A DNA stretch of 51,979 bases from Bacteroidales bacterium (GCA_023251515.1 JAHEYQ010000034.1:1-51979), one strand, 5' to 3'; numbered from the stretch's first letter, positions 10,901 to 17,400 are shown. Program-made: numbers and translations. The notes: generated from the sequence alone by a model not told the origin.

Positions 10901-12708
10901 TCGCCTCCATTTGGTGATGTTAATGTAATAAATGGCGGAATAACTTTAAAGCTTACGTCACTTTCATCATAAATCAGATTATTTGTATATGAACTTATTC
11001 TGAATTTGCAATTTAACGAATTGATATTTGGCAAAGTCCAGTTATAGCTTCCGTCATTTTCGGTTGGAGTTACTACTGTTGACCAGGTTGCACCACCGTC
11101 GGAAGTAAATTCAATTTTTACATAATTATCGGTAACATATGATGATGACCATTGAATGGTTATTGAATTGTTTGCATATGTTGTAAGATTTGAATTTGGA
11201 TATGAAACTGTTATTACCGGAGTTGGATTTCCAATTGTAAAATTAGAATTGCTGATGTCATATTTGCAGGAATTAGAATAATCCTGAACTTTTATCAATG
11301 CATTTGGAGTAGGCGAATTGGGTACTGACCAGTTTAATATTTTGCTGTAAGTATTAGAATTTATTGTAGTCCATGTGCTTCCGTTATTCAATGAATAATA
11401 AACTGAGAAATTGGAAACAGATGGAGCTGCAACCCATTCAATATTTTTTGAAGTACCTGCTTCCCAATTCTCACCTCCGTTGGGTGATGTAATAATAATA
11501 TCGTTATTTTGATTAATTGTAAAATTAGCGTCACTCGAATCTTTCAGATTTGCATTGTTGTAATCCTGCACTTTAAATAAACATGATGAAGATGTGAGGT
11601 TTGGAATCGGATTCCATGAATAGGATGAACTACTCGAGCTGGTAATGTAATTCCAGGTGTTTCCGTTGTTTGTAGAATAATATAAACCAAAACTTCCTGA
11701 TGTTCCACCTGAAGTCCAGCTGACAGATTGGGTAGTACATCCTTGCCAGTTTTCATAACCATTTGGTGAAGTAACATTTATAAAAGGAGGTGCAATCGTA
11801 AAAACGGAATTACTTTGGTCAAATGTATTGGGATTGGAAAGATCGGTAACTTTTACCAGACAATTGCCGGAATAGGTTGCCGGAACAGTCCAGCTGTAAG
11901 AACCTGTATTGGATGTAGATGTTGTAATTGGTATCCAATTGCTACCATTATCTGTTGTATATTCAATTTTAACTACGTTTGAATTAACATATGAACTTGA
12001 CCAACTTATGGTGTAGCTGTTGTTTGCATACAAAGTATTGCCACCGTTTGGCGAACTTACTGTAATATTGGGTGTTGGTGGCGTAATCGTAAATAAGGCA
12101 TTACTGATATCAACCATACAACTAGTATTTGAATAATCCTGAATTCTGACCAAACACTGAACAGATGGAATATTTGGGACATTCCAGTTATATGTCTGAC
12201 TTGAAATGTATTGATTACTGACTATATTGGTCCATGTGGATCCGGCATTGGTTGAATAGGCAATATTGTAATAATTGCTGGTTCCGTTTGCAAGCCAGTT
12301 GATATTTTTATAACTTCCTGCCTGCCAGCTTTCACCACCATTTGGAACAAGCAAAAGCAAAGGTGCAGTTATCGAAAAAGTATTATCACTCAAATCGAAA
12401 GTTGAAGGTGTATTGGAATCAACGATTCTGATTTTGCAACTGGTTGAATTGATGTTGGGTACCGTCCATGTATAAGTCCCGTTTGTAACATACAAACTAC
12501 TGGCAACAGAAATCCAGCTTGCACCACCATCGGTACTGTAATCGATGTTGTAATTGTTGGAGGTTGCTGAGGATGTCCATGTAATTGATTTTTGTGTACA
12601 TCCTGCCCATACTTCACCTCCGTTTGGAGAGGTTATAGTTATTGTTCCTGCTTTAACTGTTAGAAATGTTAAAGTCAAAATCATTAATAAAAGAGTGATT
12701 TTCTTCAT
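4921..12708 (-). CDS. Giant 21-repeat adhesin-like protein with Ig/PKD-like, dockerin-like, cohesin-like and T9SS domains
   Basis: About 2,595 residues. I choose the ATG at 12708 rather than the in-frame one at 12777 because a signal peptide (MKKITLLLMILTLTFLTVKA) begins there and because the bases just upstream match those before the paralogous gene at 2706. Residues about 22-2016 hold 21 tandem domains of about 95 residues starting with SPNGGE or YPNSN. Domains in the middle are arranged as a three-domain super-repeat. Residues about 2018-2170 are two Ig/PKD-like domains. Residues 2170-2348 hold a regulatory-like beta-sandwich followed by a dockerin-like region (ADVNQSGNVTNMD and GDVNNSW). 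Residues 2359-2494 are cohesin-like. The last roughly 90 residues are a T9SS type A tail (NSPNPFSENTVITF, GNYLLKMQ). Likely role: very long surface adhesin or matrix scaffold exported by T9SS. No enzyme domain is seen. Confidence 0.9.
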   Translation of the reverse strand: MKKITLLLMILTLTFLTVKAGTITITSPNGGEVWAGCTQKSITWTSSATSNNYNIDYSTDGGASWISVASSLYVTNGTYTWTVPNINSTSCKIRIVDSNTPSTFDLSDNTFSITAPLLLLVPNGGESWQAGSYKNINWLANGTSNYYNIAYSTNAGSTWTNIVSNQYISSQTYNWNVPNIPSVQCLVRIQDYSNTSCMVDISNALFTITPPTPNITVSSPNGGNTLYANNSYTISWSSSYVNSNVVKIEYTTDNGSNWIPITTSTSNTGSYSWTVPATYSGNCLVKVTDLSNPNTFDQSNSVFTIAPPFINVTSPNGYENWQGCTTQSVSWTSGGTSGSFGLYYSTNNGNTWNYITSSSSSSYSWNPIPNLTSSSCLFKVQDYNNANLKDSSDANFTINQNNDIIITSPNGGENWEAGTSKNIEWVAAPSVSNFSVYYSLNNGSTWTTINSNTYSKILNWSVPNSPTPNALIKVQDYSNSCKYDISNSNFTIGNPTPVITVSYPNSNLTTYANNSITIQWSSSYVTDNYVKIEFTSDGGATWSTVVTPTENDGSYNWTLPNINSLNCKFRISSYTNNLIYDESDVSFKVIPPFITLTSPNGGEQWKGCSTKAITWTSGGTSGSFALYYSVNNGFTWNFLANSSSSSYSWSQVADVATSNNCLIKVQDYSNANVKDSSDLTFTLIKNNDIIITSPNGGESWEVGTSKTISWVSEPTSTRYYTYYSTNGGSTWNSINSYTYSTYVNWSIPNSPNTNSLVRVIDYDNSCIQDVSNATFTIAPPQPYITVSYPNSNITTYANNSINIQWTSGYLSSSFVKIEFTSDGGATWSTVVTPTENDGSYNWTLPNINSLNCKFRVSEYNNPAVYDMSDVAFKIVPPFITVTSPNGGEQWKGCSAKAITWTSGGTSGSFALYYSVNNGNTWSFITNSSSSSYSWSQVADVTTSNNCLIKVQDYSNSNIKDSSDLTFTLIKNNDIIITSPNGGESWEVGTSKTVSWVSEPSSNQFRLYYSVNGGNSWTTLSNNIYTTSYTWTIPNNPNTTSLIRVQDYSNSCIEDLSNATFTIAPPQPYITVSYPNSNYTTYANNAINIQWTSGYLSSSFVKIEFTSDGGSTWSTVVTPTENDGSYNWTLPNIISLNCKFRVSEYNNPAVYDMSDIAFKIVPPFITVTSPNGGEQWKGCSAKAITWTSGGTSGSFALYYSVNNGNTWNFLANSSSSSYSWSQVADVTTSNNCLIKVQDYSNSNIKDSSDLTFTLIKNNDIIITSPNGGESWEVGTSKTISWVTEPTSSRFYTYYSTNGGSTWNSINSYTYSTYVNWTIPNSPNTNSLVRVVDYDNSCIQDVSNATFTIAPPQPYITVSYPNSNVTTYANNAINIQWTSGYLSSSFVKIEFSSDGGTTWSTVVTPTENDGSYNWTLPNINSLQCKFRISEYNNPTVFDESGVNFKILPPFIIVTSPNGGELWEGCTSKSITWSSGGTSGSFALYYSVNNGNTWNFITNSSSSSYSWSQVADVTTSNNCLIKVQDYNNANVKDSSDVVFTLKQNDDIIINSPNGGELWQAGTTQNINWVSANTSSRFYVYYSLNNGTNWNSISSYTYSQNINWSIPNTPATACQIKVVDYDNSCIKDISNANFSIVPGIPQLTSPNGGESLYYGSTYSINWTSEYFYASYVSLSYSVDSGATWLPIAWVTNNNGSYSWNVPNNFSNKCLIKVNEYNNPANFDISNAVFSIKPGLVITSPNGDNGLEDWRVCTQTTIKWNTGGGSGSYKIEYSINNGQSWTTIISSHSSSGSNNTYDWTIPNLPSTQCLIRITDNSYPLKTDISDATFTITPAIVINTPNGGESLQPGTNQSISWTAIGSSSYYSIDYSINGGSTWTNIVYNQNIPANAYTWLVPASSSSNCLVRVTDFINSCKLDKSDNSFAIGLPAPIVNISSPNGGEILNGCSTQNINWTSSGASGNYILEYTADSGLTWNSIISNYSTLSGTFSWNVPNISSTKCKIRIKDANNWSTIDLSTNFFTINQSVTASISANGATTFCAGGNVILTSSSTSGNVWYPGGQTTQSITVSSSGFYYVTVTNAGCAAVSNSIGVIANPLPSAPVASSNSPVSLNGTLELTASTIPNATYAWTGPNGFTSVQQNPVIPNATQALNGVYSVKATVNSCQSPSAIVNVNVTSISNTVNISGNVKTEQNYLMNNVKLKISGSGLNDSLTTSVNGIYNFNVLQGNAYTITPSKGNDITALSGLSTLDLIMIQRHILNILPLNSAYKVIAADVNQSGNVTNMDILLIKSLILQMSSNYPANEIWKFVNSDYVFSNPQQPFPYENSRSYSSAANLTDQNFVAIKLGDVNNSWNPNTSKSQIATTLNFDLADQNAVAGDIISIPVKVSNFNNISGYQFTMNWNPNDFEFVGIDNNALTGNYGTNQVSSGKITALWSTENANGQSLADGSIVFTLKLKVINQVNVYSPVEINSAITAAEAYNSNLDQLTIVTTSANITLNSSTSVTDINKESYYLLQNSPNPFSENTVITFNLLENQKVSLVIYNLLGEEVYNFSGNYSKGTHSLNWNGKNQHNKALSNGNYLLKMQAGDFIANRKLILIR
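8340..11770 (-). repeat. 855-bp coding super-repeat array inside the giant adhesin gene
   Basis: The same domain boundary (around CCATTTGGTGATGT on the plus strand) recurs with its TTGGT at 8346, 9201, 10056, 10911 and 11763. The spacing is 855, 855, 855 and 852 bases. Each 855-bp unit encodes 285 residues, that is three consecutive domains of three different subtypes (EQWKGC, ESWEVG, YPNSN). Long stretches are nearly identical between units at DNA level, indicating recent duplication or gene conversion. Confidence 0.85.
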
Positions 12709-13161
12709 TTTATTAGTATTTAAAAAGTATTTTCCCGCAAACAATTTTACTGAAAAGATACGCTTTAATTTCTTCATATCAATTGGTTTTAAGTAGTTTA
12801 CTTAATTGATATTTTAAGACAAAAGCTTTTCATATAATTCTAAATATCAGCAGTTTGTCTGAAAGTAATTTCGCGGATATGAATATGATTTTTCCCTAAA
12901 TTGTTTTAAGTGAGCAAATTTAATAAAAATTTATCAATTGGATGATGTTTTTGCTTATTTTTTCAGCTAATTAGCTTGCTTTAATAACGTGTTTTTTTGT
13001 TGAAATCAGAACCCACCAAATTGGATTTGTTTTACATTTTTTAGCCGGATAATTTTCCGGCTATAATTCAACTTTTGTTTTTATTATAGTTTTGGGGAAA
13101 ATGAAATTATTTTCAACAATAATAAAGTGAAATTTGAGTGCTGTAATTACGGAATATCAGC
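12709..13161. other. Intergenic region upstream of the giant adhesin gene
   Basis: This AT-rich stretch separates the giant adhesin gene and queA. It holds an open in-frame extension of the adhesin (12709-12777) that I regard as leader rather than coding, and an 8-bp stem TAGCCGGA/TCCGGCTA at 13042-13063. The stem has no T-tract on the minus strand, so I do not call it a terminator for queA. No further gene is seen. Confidence 0.5.
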
Positions 13162-14391
13162 TTATTTGTTAAAGAACAAACAACTGTCGCCATAACTCAA
13201 AAAGCGGAAATCGTTTTCGAGGGCATATTGATATATTTCTTTCCACTTTTCGCCCAGCATTGCTGAAATTAAGAGCAATAATGTGCTTTTGGGCTGATGA
13301 AAATTGGTAACGATTCCTTTTGCAAATTTAAATTGGTAGCCGGGTAATATCATCATTTGGGTTTGTCCGCTTAATACACTGATTTGATTTGTGTTCATAA
13401 AATTTAAAATCAATTCTAAAGCTTTTGTGGCAGTAAGATTGCATTGATATTTTTCCTGATATGCATCCCATTGTAAAATATCAATCTCATGGTTTACAAT
13501 TTCGCCCAAATGTAATTTAACACCAAACCAATAAAGAGATTCAAGGCTTCGGGTGCTTGTAGTTCCAACTGTAATTATGGTTTTGTTGATGTTTTGCAAC
13601 AAAGTTTTTATGAAATCATATTCAATATAAATTTTTTCGCTGTGCATGGTATGTTGGTCGATAGTTTCGGAACTTACGGGTTTAAAAGTTCCGGCACCAA
13701 CATGCAAAGTAAGATTAGCACAAATAATTCCTTTTTGTTGTAAAGCTTCAAAAGTATTATCGGTAAAATGAAGCCCTGCAGTAGGTGCTGCAACTGAGCC
13801 GTTTTGTTTGGCATAAACTGTTTGATAGCGCTCATTATCTGTATCCTGAGCTTCTCTGTTCAGGTAGGGTGGGAGAGGTATCACCCCCAGTTTATCCAAA
13901 ACTTCCGAAAAGCTAAGATGTGTTGCATTCCACGAAAATTCGATAATCCAGGCATTTTCAACTGCTGTTTTCCGTTCTGCTTTTATCTGATAGGTATTTT
14001 CTTTATCCTCAAAGGTTTTCGTCAGAAAGGGTTCTTTCCATCTTTTGTTATTTCCTACAAAACATTTCCATTCGCATTTTTCACGTTGTTGAAAAACCAA
14101 TTGAATATCTTTTTTGTTATCGGCAGGTTCCAGACAAAATATTTCAATCTGACTTCCGCTAGGTTTGGCAAAAAGAATGCGGGCATGTATTACTTTGGTG
14201 TTGTTGAAAACCAACAGGCTGTCGGATGGCAAATGCTGAGGCAGGTTTGAAAAAATATCTGTAATGATTTCCTGATTTTTATAAATCAATAATTTGGATT
14301 GATCTCTGTTTGCCAATGGAAAACGAGCTATTTGCGAGTCTTTTAATGGATAATCGAAATCGGAAATGTTTATTTTTCGTGGATCTGTCAT
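13162..14391 (-). CDS. queA: S-adenosylmethionine:tRNA ribosyltransferase-isomerase
   Basis: QueA transfers and isomerises the ribosyl moiety of SAM onto 7-aminomethyl-7-deazaguanine at tRNA position 34, the penultimate step to queuosine, in the cytoplasm. Family motifs are present in order: ISDFDYPL at the N-terminus, LLVFNNTKVIHARI, GSVAAPTAGLHFT, LHVGAGTFKPV, TTSTRSLESL and TNFHQPKSTLLLLISA. The frame remains open up to 14574, but I place the start at the ATG at 14391 (409 residues, MTDPRKINISDFDYPL). That matches the usual N-terminus, and the longer version would overlap the divergent gene at 14533. No other queuosine gene is nearby. Confidence 0.93.
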   Translation of the reverse strand: MTDPRKINISDFDYPLKDSQIARFPLANRDQSKLLIYKNQEIITDIFSNLPQHLPSDSLLVFNNTKVIHARILFAKPSGSQIEIFCLEPADNKKDIQLVFQQREKCEWKCFVGNNKRWKEPFLTKTFEDKENTYQIKAERKTAVENAWIIEFSWNATHLSFSEVLDKLGVIPLPPYLNREAQDTDNERYQTVYAKQNGSVAAPTAGLHFTDNTFEALQQKGIICANLTLHVGAGTFKPVSSETIDQHTMHSEKIYIEYDFIKTLLQNINKTIITVGTTSTRSLESLYWFGVKLHLGEIVNHEIDILQWDAYQEKYQCNLTATKALELILNFMNTNQISVLSGQTQMMILPGYQFKFAKGIVTNFHQPKSTLLLLISAMLGEKWKEIYQYALENDFRFLSYGDSCLFFNK

Positions 14392-14532
14392 ATAGAATAT
14401 TTTTGCAAAAATAAGAAAATTAAGCTTATTCATGATGTCTTTGCGGCTTTGAATCGGCAGAGGATAAAAATTTCGTTGCAATAAGTATTTAAAAAACGCT
14501 AATTTTGTTGACCTATTTAAAATACGAATATT

Positions 14533-15546
14533 ATGGTGTTGGTTACCGGAGCTACGGGTTTTCTGGGAGCACATTTGCTGCTCGAATTATTAAGAAATAA
14601 GCAGAATGTCAGAGCTATAAAAAGAGAAAGCAGTGATTTGAATTTTGTTAAAAAGATAATTTCATATTATCATCAGGATGTTGATTCTTTATTTTCGAAA
14701 ATAGAATGGGTAGATGCTGATGTGTTGGATATTTTTTCGCTGGAAGATGCCATGCAGGGTGTTGATAAAGTATATCATTGTGCTGCTGTGGTTTCGTTTA
14801 GCCCAAAGGATAGAGAACGATTGTTTTCGACCAATATAAAAGGTACTGCCAATGTGGTAAATGCAGCTTTGAGGATGCAAATTAAAAAGTTGTGTTTTGT
14901 AAGTTCAATTGCTGCAATTGGCCGATCTGAAAATAATCAGCTAACAACTGAAGAAACGCAATGGAAATCGTCGAAAAGAAATTCTAATTATGCAATAAGT
15001 AAATACGATGCCGAAAAAGAAGTTTGGCGTGGCACAGAAGAAGGGCTTAATGCCGTTATTGTGAATCCATCGGTTATTTTAGGTCCGGGCGATTGGAAAA
15101 ATGGAAGTGCAAAGATTTTTGATACATTGGGCAAAGGCAGCAAATTTTATACCGAAGGCGTTAATGGATTTGTTGATGTAAGAGATGTTGCTTTGGTGAT
15201 GTTTCGGTTGATGGAAAGCGATATTTGCAATCAGCGATATATTGTTTCATCAGAAAATTTAAGCTATCGCAAGTTGTTTACTTTAATTTTAAAAGCTTAT
15301 GGTAAAGATGCGCCATCTATTGAAGCACCGCGTTTTTTGCTTGAAATGGTATGGCGATTCGAGAAAATAAGAGGCCGTTTGTTTAATAGCAGACCTTTAA
15401 TAACAAAAGAAACCGTAAATACATCTCAGAATAAGTATTTTTATTCAACCGAAAAATTATATAAAGCCATTGGTTTTGAGTTTAAACCTATTGAAGATAT
15501 TGTAAACTTTACTGCCCAAAACTATCTGAAAGAAACAGGCAAATAG
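14533..15546 (+). CDS. Extended short-chain dehydrogenase (NAD-dependent epimerase/dehydratase family)
   Basis: This 337-residue Rossmann-fold protein opens with the extended SDR nucleotide-binding motif VTGATGFLGAHL at residues 4-15. It has VSSIAAIG in the central strand and the YAISK catalytic Tyr-xxx-Lys around residue 153. The sequence resembles dihydroflavonol-4-reductase-like members of Bacteroidota, whose substrates are mostly unknown; a specific sugar or sterol-like substrate cannot be read from the sequence. It is transcribed divergently from queA with about 140 bases between the two starts, so the two genes may share a regulatory region. Not obviously part of the polysaccharide locus. 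Confidence 0.8.
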   Translation: MVLVTGATGFLGAHLLLELLRNKQNVRAIKRESSDLNFVKKIISYYHQDVDSLFSKIEWVDADVLDIFSLEDAMQGVDKVYHCAAVVSFSPKDRERLFSTNIKGTANVVNAALRMQIKKLCFVSSIAAIGRSENNQLTTEETQWKSSKRNSNYAISKYDAEKEVWRGTEEGLNAVIVNPSVILGPGDWKNGSAKIFDTLGKGSKFYTEGVNGFVDVRDVALVMFRLMESDICNQRYIVSSENLSYRKLFTLILKAYGKDAPSIEAPRFLLEMVWRFEKIRGRLFNSRPLITKETVNTSQNKYFYSTEKLYKAIGFEFKPIEDIVNFTAQNYLKETGK

Positions 15547-15569
15547 TTTTTTTGCGAACTTTTAAAAAT

Positions 15570-15620
15570 AAATTAATAGCTTAAAAATAAAACAGCAAAT
15601 CAAAATTTGTAGTATTTTTG
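15570..15620 (+). promoter_or_regulatory. Promoter/operator of RelE-type toxin-antitoxin pair
   Basis: CAAATCAAAATTTG (15596-15609), which contains the inverted arms CAAAT/ATTTG, lies 3 bases before a Bacteroidota-type -7 box TATTTTTG (15613-15620). The ATG follows at 15634. The 40 bases from 15570 recur with two mismatches at 16302-16341. Placement against the -7 box suggests an autoregulatory operator. Confidence 0.6.
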
Positions 15621-15633
15621 TAAAAAAAAGAAT

Positions 15634-15852
15634 ATGTCACAAACATTGCAATATATAGTTGATAATTCAGGAAATAAAGTTTCTGTTATAGTCCCTTTTA
15701 CCGATTGGGAAAAATTAAACAATCAATACCAAAAGCTATTAAATAAACTCAATGTTTTGCAAGGAATTAAAGATAGCATTATTGAAATTAAAGCATCAAA
15801 AAAGAATGCAAAAGAATTACAATCCCTATCAGATTTCTTGAATGAAGACTAA
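15634..15852 (+). CDS. Putative antitoxin of a RelE/ParE-type module
   Basis: A 72-residue acidic/lysine-rich protein directly upstream of a RelE-like toxin, overlapping it by 11 bases (translational coupling). The N-terminal half reads like a small beta-alpha DNA-binding antitoxin (VSVIVPFTDWEKLNNQ), reminiscent of the Phd/YefM type. The C-terminal half is helical and ends SLSDFLNED, as expected for the toxin-wrapping tail. The assignment rests mainly on size, order and the overlap, because the family is not clearly identified. It is preceded by the shared 14-bp motif and -7 box, consistent with autorepression. Confidence 0.65.
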   Translation: MSQTLQYIVDNSGNKVSVIVPFTDWEKLNNQYQKLLNKLNVLQGIKDSIIEIKASKKNAKELQSLSDFLNED

Positions 15853-16222
15853 AGTCAGCGTTACAAAGAGCTTTAAAAAACAAGCAAAAAAACTTCTGAA
15901 AAAGTATGCTTCACTTCGCATTGAATTAATGGCGTTAGAAAGTATTTTGCTTAATAATCCATATCATGGAACAAAATTAAATGAGAATATTTATAAAATT
16001 CGGATTGCAGTTAAAAGCAAAGGAAAAGGCAAAAGCGGAGGATTAAGAGCCATCACCTATCTCGAAACTGAAGTTATTTTTATAACAGAAAGTCAGTCAA
16101 ACGCTGAAACAACAGTGAATTTAATTGCTATTTACGACAAGTCTGAAACAGAAAATATCACTTCAAAAGAAATAACAGAACTGATCAAAAACATAGATTA
16201 TAGCAATAACGATAATGATTAA
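15842..16222 (+). CDS. RelE/ParE-family toxin
   Basis: This 126-residue basic protein carries a RelE/ParE fold signature: the N-terminal VTKSFKKQAKKLLKKY helix, a central NIYKIRIAVKSKGKGKSGG strand with basic residues, LRAITYLE, and a C-terminal VNLIAIYDKSE strand typical of RelE-like proteins from Bacteroidota. Most relatives are ribosome-dependent mRNA interferases; ParE-type gyrase poisons share the fold and cannot be excluded. It overlaps its antitoxin by 11 bases and is followed 28 bases later by a strong intrinsic terminator, so the pair is a discrete bicistronic unit. Confidence 0.8.
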   Translation: MKTKVSVTKSFKKQAKKLLKKYASLRIELMALESILLNNPYHGTKLNENIYKIRIAVKSKGKGKSGGLRAITYLETEVIFITESQSNAETTVNLIAIYDKSETENITSKEITELIKNIDYSNNDND

Positions 16223-16250
16223 TGTGTTTTATAAATGATATAAAACCAAA

Positions 16251-16287
16251 AAGCCGATAGCTATTCAAAATGCTATCGGCTTTTTTT
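16251..16287 (+). terminator. Intrinsic terminator after the RelE-type module
   Basis: AAGCCGATAGC (16251-16261) pairs perfectly with GCTATCGGCTT (16272-16282) over a 10-base loop, followed by a run of T on the plus strand. Confidence 0.9.
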
Positions 16288-16301
16288 ATTAACCTCACAA
16301 T

Positions 16302-16352
16302 AAATTAATGGCTTAAAAACAAAACAGCAAATCAAAATTTGTTGTAAATTTG
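16302..16352 (+). promoter_or_regulatory. Promoter/operator of PIN-type toxin-antitoxin pair
   Basis: CAAATCAAAATTTG at 16328-16341 lies 3 bases before a -7-like box TAAATTTG (16345-16352), with the ATG at 16371. The 40 bases at 16302-16341 match 15570-15609 with two mismatches, so two different toxin-antitoxin pairs share a duplicated control region. Confidence 0.6.
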
Positions 16353-16370
16353 CAATAAGTAATAGCAGAT

Positions 16371-16592
16371 ATGAGTAGTACAGCAAATATTAACAATATA
16401 ATACACGAAATAGAATCACTTGATTACATTAGCAAAATAAATCTAATGTCAAAAATTGTTTCTATGCTTAAACAACCTCAGGAAAAAACCACATCCACAA
16501 ATATAACTCAATTAAAAGGCTTAGGCAAAGAAATATGGAAAGATGTAAATATTGAAAACTATATTTCAAAAGAAAGAGAAGCATTGGATTAA
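16371..16592 (+). CDS. Putative antitoxin paired with a PIN-domain toxin
   Basis: This 73-residue protein immediately precedes a PIN toxin. Its sequence (IESLDYISKINLMSKIVSML, then LKGLGKEIWKDVN and a YISKEREALD end) has the look of the short helical antitoxins that accompany PIN toxins in Bacteroidota. The first half probably dimerises and binds DNA; the conserved LKGLGKEIW segment and tail probably occupy the toxin. The inferred toxin start overlaps its last codons. Near relatives commonly end in a Trp-Asp-stop whose bases contain the toxin ATG; here the codon is TTG (Leu), which destroys that ATG. Confidence 0.7.
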   Translation: MSSTANINNIIHEIESLDYISKINLMSKIVSMLKQPQEKTTSTNITQLKGLGKEIWKDVNIENYISKEREALD

Positions 16593-17026
16593 TTAAAAAG
16601 TTCGGAAACAAAACTGTTTTTCTGGATACTGCTCCATTAATATATTATATTGAAGAAAATAAAGCTTACGCAAAAATTTTGGGCAAGTTGTTTGAAGCCA
16701 ATGCTCAAAATAAGTTTCAATTTACAACTTCTGTGCTTACTTTGATGGAAATACTTGTTCAACCCATCAGAATTAATGCAACTAAACTGGTAGAAGAATA
16801 TGAAAGTATTATTTGTAATAGTACATCAATTACCATCCACGATTTCAATATAGAAATAGCAAAAACAGCTGCTAAAATCAGAGCAGAATATGGATTTAAA
16901 ACACCAGATTCAATTCAATTGGCAACAGCAATTTCAACAAATTCCGATTATTTTCTCACCAACGATAAACAATTAAAATCTTTTAAAGAAATTGAAATTA
17001 TTGTTTTAGAAGAATATAATCAGTAA
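16583..17026 (+). CDS. PIN-domain (VapC-like) toxin with inferred ATT start
   Basis: Read from ATT at 16583, the product is 147 residues (GLIKKFGNKTVFLDTAPLIY and onward). The four PIN acidic residues are present: Asp15 in VFLDTAP, Glu in LMEILVQP, Asp in KTPDSIQLATA and Asp in YFLTNDKQL. These bind Mg2+/Mn2+ in VapC-type RNases. The frame has no ATG, GTG or TTG before Asp15. The first usual start, TTG at 16679, would delete the first catalytic Asp. The ATT sits exactly where an overlapping ATG would be expected. Either translation starts at ATT, as in infC, or the toxin has been silenced by a start-codon mutation. Confidence 0.7.
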   Translation: MGLIKKFGNKTVFLDTAPLIYYIEENKAYAKILGKLFEANAQNKFQFTTSVLTLMEILVQPIRINATKLVEEYESIICNSTSITIHDFNIEIAKTAAKIRAEYGFKTPDSIQLATAISTNSDYFLTNDKQLKSFKEIEIIVLEEYNQ

Positions 17027-17066
17027 GAAGTTATTTTTATATCCATAAAACAGTTTCAAACAGCTT

Positions 17067-17091
17067 CAAATCAAAATTTGTAGTATTTTTG
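17067..17091 (+). promoter_or_regulatory. Promoter/operator of orphan antitoxin
   Basis: This is the third copy of CAAATCAAAATTTG (17067-17080), again 3 bases before a -7 box TATTTTTG (17084-17091) and 12 bases from that box to the ATG at 17104. It keeps the same geometry as the two toxin-antitoxin promoters upstream. Confidence 0.6.
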
Positions 17092-17103
17092 TAAAAAAAG
17101 TAT

Positions 17104-17346
17104 ATGGATTTACAAACACGGAAACTTCAGTTTATACAGGAATTTCTTCGGATTAACAGCGAAGAAATCATTAATAAACTCGATATGTTTATGCACGACG
17201 AAAGAAAGAAAATTCATGAGCAGGAGCTAAAACCAATGTCTTTAGATCAATTTAATGAAATGATAAATCGGTCGGAAGACGATTTTGTAAACGACAGAGT
17301 TATTGAAGCTAAAGATCTAAAGGACGAAATTGTCAAATGGAAATAA
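17104..17346 (+). CDS. Orphan antitoxin-like protein
   Basis: An 80-residue, mostly helical and charged protein (MDLQTRKLQFIQEFLRINSE, ELKPMSLDQFNEMI, AKDLKDEIVKWK). It resembles the antitoxins that precede RelE-type toxins in Bacteroidota, in which a MSxxQFNxxI segment is followed by a toxin-binding tail with a DRVIxAxDLK pattern. No toxin gene follows. Instead a 10-codon remnant starts inside its last codons and runs into a terminator. It may be a degenerate module or act as an anti-addiction or regulatory gene for the neighbouring pairs that share its promoter motif. Confidence 0.6.
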   Translation: MDLQTRKLQFIQEFLRINSEEIINKLDMFMHDERKKIHEQELKPMSLDQFNEMINRSEDDFVNDRVIEAKDLKDEIVKWK

Positions 17347-17369
17347 TTTTTTTATATATAAATTCATAA
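17337..17369 (+). pseudogene. Possible truncated toxin remnant
   Basis: An ATG at 17337, overlapping the last codons of the antitoxin in the way toxin genes normally do, reads MEIIFLYINS and then stops. Many RelE-type toxins of this pairing begin MEII or similar, so only the first few codons may survive, with the remainder deleted and a terminator now adjacent. The evidence is position and a four-residue resemblance only. Confidence 0.35.
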
Positions 17370-17398
17370 GCCGGTACCTTCAAACTACCGGCTTTTTA
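17368..17398 (+). terminator. Intrinsic terminator after orphan antitoxin
   Basis: AAGCCGGTA (17368-17376) and TACCGGCTT (17386-17394) form a perfect 9-bp stem with a 9-base loop followed by a T-rich stretch. Confidence 0.88.
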
Positions 17399-17400
17399 TT

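Noticed and set aside
8340..11770. CRISPR-like array
   Set aside because: The periodic repeats are 855 bp, in frame, and encode protein domains; they are not short repeats with unique spacers.
12709..12777. In-frame N-terminal extension of the giant adhesin (start at 12777)
   Set aside because: The signal peptide begins at the next ATG (12708) and the bases before it match those before the paralogue at 2706.
13042..13063. TAGCCGGA/TCCGGCTA hairpin as queA terminator
   Set aside because: On the minus strand it is followed by A, not T, so it does not fit an intrinsic terminator.
13804..14250. Plus-strand 148-codon frame inside queA
   Set aside because: It lies antisense to well-conserved queA motifs and shows no family signature.
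14392..14574. 61-codon N-terminal extension of QueA
   Set aside because: It lacks family similarity and overlaps the divergent SDR gene; MTDPRKINISDFDYPL is the normal start.
16679..17026. Shorter PIN toxin starting at TTG 16679
   Set aside because: It would lose the first catalytic Asp and about 30 conserved N-terminal residues.
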